Assembly (NCBI RefSeq): GCF_048128805.1
Contig: NC_136004.1
Location: 18,908,185 to 18,972,184, forward strand
Length of the DNA: 64,000 bases
Direction of reading: 5' to 3'
From: Centroberyx gerrardi
Taxonomy: Eukaryota > Chordata > Actinopteri > Beryciformes > Berycidae
A program made the position numbers and the translations under genes. Positions 24,973-36,337 of the stretch are shown here, in pieces (the first letter of the stretch is position 1; every line of letters starts with the position of its first letter). The notes below the pieces were generated by a model, which saw nothing but the letters and a program-made list of their open reading frames with translations, had not been told where the DNA came from and did not search any database.

Positions 24973-25727
24973 AAACTTTCAGTGTTTACAGCAATATGCT
25001 ATCTTGCCATTACATCTCAGCATTTATGCGTTTTTTTGTTTTGTTTTTTTAACTGTCCGTCTCTAACCAAAATATCATTTTTGGAGTAGTAAGTAATCTT
25101 TTATTACATCTCTTTATGAATTTATAACGGCACGCTGTCACCTTAGTGTGCACTATGTTGATGGAAAGACATGATTAGCTGCTAAACTAGTACTTGAAAA
25201 GTTGATTACCGGAGCTGTCCATGAAGTGGGTGTATCAAGCTTCTCTCTTGTCTGTTTTCTTCATGAACAGCCTCTCAATAATGTATCAGGATCCGTGGGC
25301 TGAGAGGCTCTGGAATGGACATCTAGGGTCTTTGCCGATGAATAATTAAGGGCTGACAAGCCCTCCCCCTTTGCAAACACACTTCACATGCAAAGGTGTG
25401 CACACCCAGATTCACTTTTGCTGATATGCATGTGCATACACTCGCACACATGCAAGACACAGATGCCACAGTTTCTTTCCATTTAGACTTCAAACACACA
25501 CTTACACTCACACCAGTATTTAAGGTGATATTCTGTGACCCCCTGTGGCTAGTGGCAGCACCCAGGCTGAGCTCTCTTTATCTCCACTCCTCAGAGAGCT
25601 CGTATTCAGGTCAGAGCCATCACCGCGCACAGCGATGAGGCTCGCAAACTCAAAGTGTCATAAAAGTGTAATACAGCTGACCTCAGCACTCACAACCTTG
25701 CAGTCTTAATGTACAGCGGTGAGGAAA

Positions 25728-25733
25728 AATAAA
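25728..25733 (+). terminator. Poly(A) signal AATAAA, probable hic2 3' end
   Basis: A canonical AATAAA, with ATTAAA 27 bases on (25,755-25,760) and a GT/T-rich downstream element (TCTGTGTTTGACTTTTCTT) after about 25,780. Cleavage is expected near 25,750-25,780. Confidence 0.5.
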
Positions 25734-27970
25734 CTGTTATTTTATGATCTTTTCATTAAAAGCTTGATTGAAAACCAAGTCTGTGTTTGACTTTTCTTAG
25801 TTTTGTTGTCTTCTAGAGTGTGTCTTGCATTAGATATCTCATGTATGCAATTCTGTCCACAGATCTTATTATATATACAGTGTCTGTGACTCACATGGCA
25901 CATTTTTCTGTCTCATTTCAGTCATTGCTGCCTTGTGCAGTTTGCCTGAGGGTTTATTTATGTGCACTCTATAAACATGCCTAGTGACGTGTGTTATGTG
26001 CTAGCATGCATGTGTATGTTCCTCTGTATGAGGTGAGAGACGGATTACTGAAGTCTATTGTTTCGGTTTTTGTCACAGACAATAGATATGAGCCCAACAT
26101 CCATATGGCCTATGGACTCTACTGCTAGTTAGGATTGAGTGCTCTCACAAGCCAACTTGGGTTAGGACTGGCCCCTTTTTCAGCACAGCTAGCCCCCTCC
26201 CCCCGTCATCTCTTTCTCTCACATGTTCCTTTGAATGCCCAGGCAGGCAAGGTGTGGCCATAGCTGTGGGCTACTGGCTGGTCCATCACTTACGGTAAAC
26301 ACAGGCTTGCATAGATCAACCCCCCAGGTGGGTGGATGAGCTCTTTCTCATTCCTCGGCCTTCCTCCTCTGCTTTTAAGCCCGTGTCTCTCGCTGTCGTT
26401 ACTCCCTTATTCAGGATTCACTTAGTGCATGTTGCTCGCCAGCACTCCCTGTCTTGTCCCTAATTTCTAGTCTATCATCTCATTTTCTCTCTGCCACCCC
26501 CACCACCCCCTTGCCTTGTTTCTCATCATCCTGGTTCAGGTCAGAGAGTGGGGAGCTGGCACGTTTATTGCTCCTCTGTGCCATTAGTAATGCGCTGTGC
26601 CCCTGGAGGTGTCACATGCTAAATGACCCTGAATGGGGTCGCTGAGAAACAATGACTCTGGTGTCGATAGCCCTGCGCTGCCCTCCCCCCACCCTAGCCC
26701 CTCTCTCCCTAACATCAGCGCCAGGCAAACACAATAGTGGGAGCGGAGGGGGTGGGTGGGGTGGGTACGGGGTGGACATTACCCACAGCAAAGACCAGGA
26801 GAGCCTATTTGCCAGGGGTCATTCATGCCGAGTGGCGTTTTGGTCGGCGAGAACAGGAACCTCAACATTTCAGGCCAGTTTGATTCAAATGCTGTCGTTT
26901 TAATCTGGGGGGGAAAAAAGGGAATTGAGAAATTCCTAAAATGGTCTCTCATGCCCCCACTTCTCCACAGCTTTCCCTGTCCCATTGGGTCTGTGAGAAT
27001 GAGTGGAATTTACCAGGGTCTGCCCAGGTGGGTCCAGGCTTGCCTCTGCTCGTCCGGGATGGCCTTCTACAATCTGAGGAATGTGGATGAGGGATGCCTG
27101 GCCTGCCCAGGGTGGGCGAGGAGATGGACAACGTCTGGTTATAAGTGGTATACACACACCCACACCACACGCACACCTTTATCTCCAATGCCAGATGACC
27201 TTCTTGTCTTCAAACTGTTAACTGTAGCCATGATATTAAGCAGAAGGACTATGGTCTCATCTTGGTGACTGGTCTCTGGTTCTACTTTGCTTTTAAGGGG
27301 GCATTTTCAGTTCAGTGTAGTAGCTGCAAAGATGGAGCCGTTACCATATACAAATATTGTATCCAAAATGGATGTCAGTGTTTCAATTACGTATAAGCGT
27401 TACCTGTTCTGTGACCAAGTTGAGCATAATTTAGAGCAGACGCAAAACAGATTGTTAGCACTGAGAAGTGAGCGAGCTGGTTTGTTATTTGACTAAGCAC
27501 ACTGTGATGCCAGCCTCTCTAACAGAAAGCTGAACACAGACCCTTCTCTCGGTCCAAAGTAGCTCGAAGAGTGAGAAAGATAGGTTGCAGCTCAGTAAAG
27601 CCAATATACCAGTTGCCTGCAGACCAGATGGTTAAAACTCCCTTGAGAGAGTGGATCACCCACAAGTAGAATTTATGCATTCTGATCATGTGTGCATATA
27701 TCTTCAATGTTGTGCTGCACATCAATTATTAACAATGTGTTGAATTAATGCCTCGAAGCTCCAGGTTGTCTGTATAGCCGTTATCAGATCCTCCTCCTGC
27801 TAGAGCAGGGAGAAATCCTGGGAAATGTTGATGCACTGCTGCTTTCCTTCTGATACAAAACTCTGCCCTGTTCATATCAAGTTCCAACACTTCTTCTCTT
27901 CTTTATAGTTTTTATCGCTGTACCTCTGCTTGTGGGGCCATTCCCTCTGTCCATCCAGCTCACCGTGCCC

Positions 27971-27998
27971 TCCTCCTCCTCCTCCTCCTCCTCCTCCT
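27971..27998. repeat. (TCC)n trinucleotide array
   Basis: A TCC tandem tract of 28 bases. Confidence 0.92.
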
Positions 27999-28464
27999 TC
28001 CTCAGGGAAGACTGCAGTGGATCCTGGCCCACTGGGAAGACACTTGTCTTGGCACAAAAGTGCAACGCTGCAGGCAATGTATATATCTCCATTTGTGTGG
28101 GATTTCATTGATTTTTGCATTGTGTGTGTGCACATGTATATGGCAACACCTTGCTTTACCCAACCTGCACACAGAGATTTTCCTCTGACAGGCCTGGTCT
28201 CATGATGGTGTGGTACAAGGATTTTCTCACTTCTTCATTAATAACCCATCAGTATTGATGGGGGCTGAGTACACTCAGAGCATCATTACAGGTTTGGGCT
28301 TGATCTTAAATTCAGTGGGTCTTCTGTATGGAGCAAGGGGAGGATGTCCAAGGTCTCTGCAGAAGGTAAAGGAACAACACAAGGCCAAAACAGACACAGC
28401 TCAAGTAAATGCACCTCTTGTCCATGCTCTGTATAACATACACATCCTCCACACAAAGTAGAGG

Positions 28465-28512
28465 TAGGATGTTGTAGTGGTTACACACTGAAACTGTGTG
28501 GTCCAAACCAAA
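28465..28512 (+). mobile_element. Possible degenerate tRNA-derived SINE head
   Basis: GGATGTTGTAGTGGTTAcac resembles the A-box region of fish tRNA-derived SINEs (…TGTAGTGGTTA…), and GTGTGGTCCAAACC lies where a B box would be. Neither box is intact. Confidence 0.22.
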
Positions 28513-31500
28513 AAGTGTGACGGTTTACAGGAGAGGGTGAGATAAATGTTGCTTCCTTTTTCAACACCCATAGAAACCACTTCAAAATCCAGAGCCAGGT
28601 GCAGCTTAGACTCCCTTAGTAGCCCCTTCTTTCAGTGCAAAACAAAATACAGTACCTATGTATCTGCCCAGCGCACACTTTCTTTTCCCCCCTTTTCTCT
28701 CTCCCACTCAAGAAATTAATCTTTTCTGTCTTTTTTTTTTCTTCTTCTGTGCCCTTCTTTTCACTTTATTTCATGAGGCCTCAGCCTGAATTGAGCCCGG
28801 TCTGCTGAGTCACCGAGCGCTTGACGGTGAAAGGGAGAGAAAGAGAGCAGAGAGAGAAAGAGAGATGGAGGAGAAAGAACTCGGCAGGTGGTGGGCACTG
28901 CCGCAGCTTCAGCCCGCAGAGTCTTTTCAGCTGGCACACAACTGCTAGCCTGCCACAGAGGCCCTGCTTTCCATCAGAATATTCCCCCTCTCTTCCCCCT
29001 CTTTAAACGATAAACGAGGAGAACAGGCTTGGGCTGGGATAATAGGATCCTTTCTTTCTGCCTCTGCCATGTGTGAGGACAGGAACAATGGCAGGGACCG
29101 GGAGGGGAAATGATTCAAAGTGAGATTTTCACCTGCTCCCTTCAACCCCAGCTCTGCTCCTTTCAGAGCATGCTAATGCCAGCTCATTTACAGAGTAGTA
29201 CTGTAAGCTGTGACACACAGCCGCACAAAAAATTGCACAGATCCTTTTTGCTCTTTGTGACAGACAGTTTAGATTATTGTGCTCGAAGACGTCCATTTCG
29301 GTAATCATACTCATTATCATCATTATCCCATTTCAGAGCTAAATAAGAATTAAAGTCTGGCTGACCTGCTTCGTGGTACAGTCTCATCTGTTTGGGGTTT
29401 TGTTCACTCCGAATGGCGTTTGTGATGTTTGCTTGATACTGTGGTTTCTTTAAGAGAAATCAGATTGTTTTTCAGTGTAAACTTTTTCTTGTCATCTGTG
29501 AAGGTTTTTGCATACCCTTTGATCTGGCCAAGGGAAGGCTAAACTATTCTTCGCATCTAGTTTGTCATCGAATATATGATCTATTCTATCTGCTGAATAA
29601 ATCCTAACTTACATCTGTAAAAGTCTAATTCATCTTGGTGCCATTTTGAAAATGACGTTCTCCCAAGCACACCAATGTAATAACTCACTGAGGAAATTTG
29701 GGCCCAATAGCAAACTTTTCCATAGCACAAAGGAGTCCTGTAAGCATGAGGTTATCCACTGTCCCCTACTGTCTCTCATTCATTTGCCCTCTATAATGAG
29801 ACTTACATTCAAGTCATAAACAGGGGAAGGACGTCATGAGGGGAAAGGTATTTGTCTAGAAGAGTAATCAGTGTCATGGTGTATGAATAAACTCATTTGC
29901 TCTCTAATCTCCTCCCCTTTGCACTAATTTGTTTATCTCTGTGTGTGTGCATGCGTGTATGTGAGTGTGTGTGTGTGTGATTATTTTTTTGATTATTATA
30001 ATTCCCTTTGGTGGTGAGTGAATTAGAACTTGCTCCTAATTTATCATTCACTGCCTGACTTAGAGTGTTAATCACAGCGCACATATAAATACTCTGAAAT
30101 ACTAATCTCAGGCATGCACAGGCACAAGCTCACATAAAATGTCTTGTATGAAAGGCAGCAATTTAATTACTGGTCATTGCTTACATACAGTGAAACATAA
30201 ATAACATGACTGGCTAGTGACACATTCATTGCATGTTTTTATTTATTTATTGAGTTACAACAGATCAGTATTTTGTTTAGCATAAAAAAATCAGAACATC
30301 TTTCATTTAAAAGAATCCAGGAGCCTCATTCATCAAAGTTGCACAAAAACAAATCTGTTTAAGATGTTTTTTTTACACAAAAAGTGAGATTTATTATGTT
30401 TTTGGTGACTTGTATATATGCATGGTGTCATCAAATCAGTTAGTTTTGTCAACGTATGTATCATGTTTAAATGCTTCTTCCCTTTTGCTCCAATTATCAG
30501 TCTTTCCCTGACCCTACATAAAAAGCATAGCCGTACATGTGAAATAAGATTAAAAAATAAATAAATCACATGTTTTCAGGGTTGAATACTATAAAAGGAC
30601 TGATGCTGAATGAATGAGTCATGGCAGATCTGGCTCTGTTAGCAGATCAAGCACAGGCTCTGTGCAGAGAACCTCATTCAGTTTCAGAGAAATTCCTCTT
30701 CTCTCCTTTTTGTATAGCCTTGGTTTCACTAAAGGCACAGAGCATGTGAAGCTGCTTGCAGTTTCTAATGGAGAAAAACTTCACTTTATGTGTTCAATTG
30801 GAGGTATTACTGAATGCAAAGTGTCTCAGGTACACCCAAGCTGTGTCAGAGCGCTGATTTCTTACAGATATGTTTGACTTTCGGACACATTGGTAAATCA
30901 CTTTCACTGATGACATTATACATTTTGTGCATAAGAATTAACTTAGTTAACTTCAAATCTTTGTTCAGTGTTAACAGTGATAAATGAAGTGGCAGAAGTT
31001 ACAGTAGTCTTTCTGTTGGCGATGTAGCTGCTCGTCATTATCTAGTAGCTTGAATTCATGCTGTACTGATTTCCCTCTCTGCTTGGTTTCTCTCAAATCT
31101 CTTTCTTGTCTCTCTCACTGCTTCTGTCACCTCTTTCTTCCCATCACCGGTTCCCATCCTTTTCTCACCCGTCTGATTCAGCCTCTCTACTTCACCCCTG
31201 ACCCCATATTCCCATATTCCTCCCAACACCCGCTGCCCTGGTCTCTTCTATGCTGCCAATTCACCATTTTCCTTCAAATCCTCCTTCTTTTCCCCATCAA
31301 GCCCAGGCACAATACCACTTCATCCTCTCCTCTCTTCTCCTCTCCTCTCCTCTCTGTCTGGTTATATTAGGTTAGTGAGAGCACCTCCTCCTTCCTCAAA
31401 CCACTCTGCTTCACGCCTCAGCTACTGCTGTAATTGGACAGAATTTGATCTGCCCCTCTCTCTCTCTTTCTTTCCCCCTCTGTCTTATTTTTTCTTTATT

Positions 31501-31666
31501 TTCTCTCTTTTCTCTCTCTTTTAGTTATTTCTCTCTCTCTCTCTCTCTTGCTCTCTCTCCCCCCGCTTTCAATATTTTGTTTTCTTTTTTTTGCTTGGTT
31601 TCTCTCCATTGTTCTCCCTTGCCCCTCACTATTTCACTCTCTTCACTACAGTTTCTTCAGTTTCTG

Positions 31667-31670
<4 letters not shown>

Positions 31671-31706
<36 letters not shown>
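31671..31706. repeat. (GA)n microsatellite
   Basis: A 36-base GA tract about 110-140 bases downstream of a (CT)n-rich stretch (31,529-31,560). The two tracts are complementary. Confidence 0.92.
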
Positions 31707-31709
<3 letters not shown>

Positions 31710-31913
31710 AGAGAGGAATAAAAGAAAGGTAAGGGCAGTGGGTTAAAGGGCAGTAGGAAAGCTCCCTTGTGGCACAGAGCTACACCCTTTGCCCTGAGGC
31801 CATCAGAGTGCATTGTGGGAAGCAGGTCAGTTGGCAGTCTCACTCCAGGGAGAAACAGTGATTGTGCTTCTTGTTTGGTCCCTCAGAGCAATATGTGATG
31901 TTCATGTAATGTA

Positions 31914-32559
31914 AACAACTACGCATCAAGCACTAACGGCTACAACTTTGAACCAGCATAGGTCTACATTGGTGCAAAATTACTAGAAAAATGTTTACTC
32001 ATGTTAGCTAGGCTACCATATTAACTGAATGCCACCTAATTTATACAGCTGACTAAACTTATTAATATTTAGCCATTCATCTAGGTTAGGTTAAGTGGAA
32101 TTTAGTCAATATGGTAGCTAACCTCTTGCATGGCACAAAAAGGTTCATGTTAGCTAGCTAACACCAATAGAATGACTAAAGCAGATATAGCTATCGTAGC
32201 TAAGTTCCTCTTACAATCACTACAATCTGTGAGATAAATTAGTAAACATCTCCTTACTTGTGACAAAGTGTCTTCCACAAACACAGTGATGATTTGATAG
32301 CTGTCAACGTGAATCAGCTCCTTCAGTGAACTTCTCAGGCCAGCAGCAGCACTTAGCCACGCCAGGTCCTCTTCTCACTTTAGGTTTTTTCACCAGGCCT
32401 CTTTGTGTTTTTTCTGCCTCTGACTTTCCTGAAACCGCAAGAATCCCAATCCATTCGGCCTTGAAAACCTCTGTTTTCACCCCTAAACACATTTTTTAAG
32501 TCATTTTGCTCCTATGCCAGTTTCAATTTAGCCAAAAGAGTACTTGATGCGTAGTTGTT
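31914..32559. mobile_element. Non-autonomous DNA-transposon-like element with long inverted repeats
   Basis: The ends are near-perfect inverted repeats: 31,914-31,934 (AACAACTACGCATCAAG then CACT) pairs with 32,539-32,559 (ending …GCGTAGTTGTT), with one mismatch in 21. Beyond this core the inverted similarity continues imperfectly for about 70-90 bp. CCAGCATAGG pairs with CTGGCATAGG, and GCAAAATTACT…AAAAATGT pairs with GCAAAATGACT…AAAAATGTG. The 600-bp interior has no long open frame. I could not assign a superfamily, and the target-site duplication is unclear, so the true ends may lie a few bases further out. Confidence 0.66.
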
Positions 32560-32643
32560 GTTGTCACCCTGTATTCAACACACCATTACTATGCTAATGC
32601 TTACACAGCAATTGTAGCGGCATTGTTCAGTGAATGCTTCCTT

Positions 32644-32645
<2 letters not shown>

Positions 32646-32711
<66 letters not shown>
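32646..32711. repeat. (GT)n microsatellite, 66 bp
   Basis: A perfect GT dinucleotide tract. Confidence 0.95.
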
Positions 32712-32713
<2 letters not shown>

Positions 32714-33198
32714 AATTGCTGTATGTAATGAGCGTACATGTGTACATGCTTGTGTGTACCATCTACAGTTTGTGCCTGTGCAATCAGATACTGTCTGATA
32801 CCCCCAGAAGATAATGGTGAGCGGTGTGTGAATGGCAGCTTCTCAGGGAGCCCACGGATGCATCAGCTCTTTCTTTACTCCCAAGTTCCTCCATGCCCTC
32901 CCCCAAGCCTCCTCTCCTCATCCAGCTTATGTTGATTGGTTGGTAGCAGGGAGAGGATGTTACAGCGTATGAATAATTGAAGAGTCAGAGAGAGAGAGAT
33001 ATGTGTAAACTGACCCTTAGCTGTCCTCACCCCACAGCTCTGCTCAGGAATCCGCCTCCAACTGTACACACTTTAGGTACCAAAATATCCCGCTGCAAAC
33101 ATCCGACTTCACAGCCACTTATTGGAAAGGGTTAAGAGGTAGAGTTGGATGGTAATGCTGGATTTACCTTTTGAAAGCATTATACTTAGGGCCTCTTT

Positions 33199-33201
<3 letters not shown>

Positions 33202-33255
<54 letters not shown>
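33202..33255. repeat. (GT)n microsatellite, 54 bp
   Basis: A GT tract followed by GCAT-rich purine-pyrimidine alternation to about 33,283. Alternating purine-pyrimidine DNA of this length can adopt Z-form. Confidence 0.93.
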
Positions 33256-33257
<2 letters not shown>

Positions 33258-34573
33258 ATGCATGTGTGTGCATGCATGCATGCGCCTTCACTCAAGCGAG
33301 GGGTCTGTCTGAGGTTGCACTGCACTTACCCCTCCATTCCCACAAGACCACCATGTTCTGCAGCTGTATGTGTGTGTATGTGTAACAGTGCGTCTGTGTA
33401 CGTGTGTGTGTGTGTAGCTTGTGTGTGTGTGAGCGAGTGAGTGAGTGAGTCAGTGAATGAGTTTTATGCCCTCCTGGTTTCTTAGAAGGATCCCAGGGAG
33501 CCACAAAAGAAGAAGAGATTGTTGCCATGCAGGCTTGACCCTATTCAGCCTCTGAAAGATGTGGAGAGGCTGCAGTGAGGGCCGGTGTAGTCAAGACTCT
33601 GTTGCCAATGGGCACTGGAGACCCTTAAAGGTAAGTAAACACACCACACACGTTTGCAATATACCTTGCTAGGTTGCCATGGTTTCTGGGGAATGTGGTT
33701 GGGCAAGTTGAAGCACATCTCTAGTAATTCCACCCTGCCTGGCAGCGATACTGTTTGTGTGCCTGCATGTGTCTTTGAGTGGAATCCAGAAAATACACAG
33801 ATAATGGGTCAAAAGATGAGGAGCATATCTATTTCAGTGTTAATATGTGCTTCCGCAGCAATATCAGTTTTCCCCAGATAACTGCAAAAGAAGTGTGGAA
33901 GATACATCCATAAAATAATTAGTACAATGAGCTCCATGGAATCGATTTGAACAAAATATTCATCTTATGCTTTGTGTGACTCTGTGTAATGCTTTCAAAA
34001 TGCTGTGTATGTAATTAGCATTACATAGCTACAGTATTAATGATTATTGATTTAGTGTGGCAGTGGGGCTGTTGGTCATAAGACGCTGTGTTGTGACATT
34101 TCTTCATGTCGTGTTACTGGCCAGCTGAACGGGTCCTGATGGTTGTTATTCAGGAAAACAGCCACTCCTGTCTCACTGACCTTTTCTCTTCAGCCGAATA
34201 CTTTGCAATGATCTGATTCATTTTCACAGTTTTGCTACAATCTCTCTTTCTCTCTCTCTCTCTCTTACACACACCCATACATAAAAGCTGTGACCTGAAG
34301 CTGGAAAGTGGCCTCTTGACTTGGACTGTTAAACCAATAAAAGGCAACTTCATTATCGTCTCACCCGTAGTGATTGGACAGTTACACTGTGGCAATAAGG
34401 CGACCAGCAATAAAATCAGGAGCTACCCGAGGGGGACAGAACACACACACATTCAAACACAAAGACACACACACACACACGCACCACATACAAATACACA
34501 CACACGCACACAAACGGATTTAATAATCTTCAACACGATTCAAGTATGTCTTTGCACACACACGCATCTTGGA

Positions 34574-34903
34574 TTAAGGTAAACTCAGCATTTTCCGGGT
34601 GTTTTCTCCACGAAAGCACATTTTCATTTTCTTCATGAGTCTGTCAAGCCTCTTCCCCTCAAGAGCAGACTGTATGACCCTACCCATATTGACAGCTTTC
34701 GCTAAAGCGTTCTGCTGTGCCTTTTTTTCTTCCAACATTTTAAAGATGTCAAGCACCGTGTCTGTGATTGACACTTTTAAACTCCGACTGCAGACATGCA
34801 GAATCTCCCAAGCACCTCTGTGAACATTGCAGTGACATAATATTTGTGTCTGGTAGGTCATTTCCTTTTCATAGTGTGTTCCCTCTGGAAAGTGGGCAGT
34901 CAC
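34574..34903 (-). CDS. Unrecognised 109-codon open frame, possible exon or transposon remnant
   Basis: I do not recognise this protein. Unlike nearby open frames it is not low-complexity. Residues 42-109 are mixed and charged (VSITDTVLDIFKMLEEKKAQ, then GRVIQSALEGKRLDRLMKKM) and look like two amphipathic helices. It ends in a normal stop just past …RKMLSLP. The frame has no clear N-terminal domain. A possible acceptor AG lies within it, before the block starting GAWEIL, so only the C-terminal two thirds may be meaningful. It could be a terminal exon of an unannotated gene, a piece of a transposon protein, or chance. Confidence 0.22.
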   Translation of the reverse strand: MTAHFPEGTHYEKEMTYQTQILCHCNVHRGAWEILHVCSRSLKVSITDTVLDIFKMLEEKKAQQNALAKAVNMGRVIQSALEGKRLDRLMKKMKMCFRGENTRKMLSLP

Positions 34904-36321
34904 CCGTGTGTTTTCCTATGTGGGAACGTAGAATGACGTGAGAGCAGAGGAGGCGGGAAGGATGATTTGGCCTGCAGTGGCTTTTCTCGGTCCAGCTCAG
35001 CAGTTCTCTCTCCTGGTGGGGTCTCAGCGGCCCTGTCCCCTCCTTCGCTTTCCAATCCCCCCTCCTCCTTCCCTCCCCTCCCCTAATCATAGTGACCCAG
35101 CCCACCTTGAGCCTATGTGCTTTAGCATACTCAGCAGTACTGCGGTAATCAGTAATCAGCCTATGGGTCTAAGCCTCTCTCCACACCAACAGCCCAGTCT
35201 CCTCAGTCATCTCATCCCAGTCCGAGGGCTGTGGGATGTGCGCCAACGCTGCAGGGCCCGTCATTCACTCACCCAGGAAAAGGTACACTTTTTTATAAAG
35301 GGAAAATATCTGCAATAATGTGGTTGGAATAAAAAAAAATAAAAAAAACAACAACACAAGATAAACTCGAATGTGAGTGTCTAACCTGTCAACATTCTCA
35401 CCCTGAGACTGAGAAAAAAAACAAGGACATTTACACAGTGACATATCCACACATTCATGCATAAAAATTATGTAATCACACATTCAGCAAGATGAAAGCA
35501 CAAACACACAGATCAAAATAAGGTGATTGTGAGCATGAACATGCGCAAAAAAACAGCGCAGACATAACCTTGTAGCTCCAATTGTGGTGAATTTCATGTT
35601 TTAACTTCATTTGAAGGATTGCATGGTCTTCTATGGGTTGAGCTTGAGCTTATGAAACCAGAGACTGGATAACGTCAAAAATGCAAGGTGGTCAATCTGG
35701 AAATCTGTTTTTCTTCATTGCTGAAAAGCTGAAGTTTGGCAGATACAACATTTTCACTGAGCATTAATAAATCTATTTCAAAGACTGCAATCAGTGATTT
35801 CTTCAAAAGGAAATAACGGGGTTTTCTACCTGGAGCTTGACACTTGCTGAAACACTTACTGTAAAATGTTTGTTTGAGCTTTTACACCCAAATGAACTTT
35901 AATTTTGTGCAAACTGTCCTGAATAATGAGCACATATCCCAGGAAAAATGCCTTTGGCACTCGTTTTCCCATTTATTGTTGATTGATAGGATTTGTCCTA
36001 GCTTGATTACATCAAATATTAGTCTTGGCACTTTCATCTCAAGCTTTTGGCAGTGACTTGCTCAAGATCACAAATCTTAACTGTCAGAGAAAAAAAAACG
36101 TGAACTGTGTCTCGTGAAGTGGGTGGAATTTTCCCCTTGAGACTTCAAACAGCAGCTCACACATGGACCAATACGCTGGGTTAAATCAAGGGTTTTTCAC
36201 AAATGTTTGCACTGCCAACCTTTGCAGCAGCTTTGCAATTACATACTGTCTTGAGGAAAGGGCCAACACACATAGGCAGAGGGGGTGGGTGTCATTAGCG
36301 TTGCCATAGCAACCTCCATTA

Positions 36322-36337
36322 CCCCCCCCCCCCCCCC
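36322..36337. repeat. Poly-C tract
   Basis: Sixteen C bases in a row. Confidence 0.9.

Larger units (their letters stand above)
19732..25775 (+). other. hic2: Probable long 3' UTR of hic2
   Basis: After the hic2 stop codon there is no recognisable coding exon for about 6 kb, and the first canonical AATAAA I found on this strand is at 25,728. The stretch is rich in U tracts and AUUUA-like words. It holds a G-run array (20,646-20,722), a (TAC)n tract, a GC-rich block near 23,030-23,150 and three let-7 7-mer seed matches. Earlier variant signals, such as ATTAAA at 21,195-21,200, could give shorter forms. The extent is inferred; RNA evidence is not available to me. Confidence 0.5.
25776..31900. 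other. Intergenic stretch, no gene recognised
   Basis: Open frames reach 170 codons (26,756-27,268), but none shows a domain, and they are broken by simple repeats. Repeats include (TCC)n at 27,971-27,998, CT-rich DNA at 31,310-31,560 and (GA)n at 31,671-31,706. Unique, moderately GC-rich blocks such as 26,560-27,130 could hold regulatory elements, but I cannot show it. Confidence 0.5.

Noticed and set aside
26756..27268. 170-codon open frame
   Set aside because: No domain, several open frames on both strands overlap it, and it ends in a (CA)-derived Thr-His run.
28465..28512. Functional tRNA gene
   Set aside because: The A and B boxes are imperfect and no cloverleaf with an acceptor stem can be drawn; at best a SINE relic.
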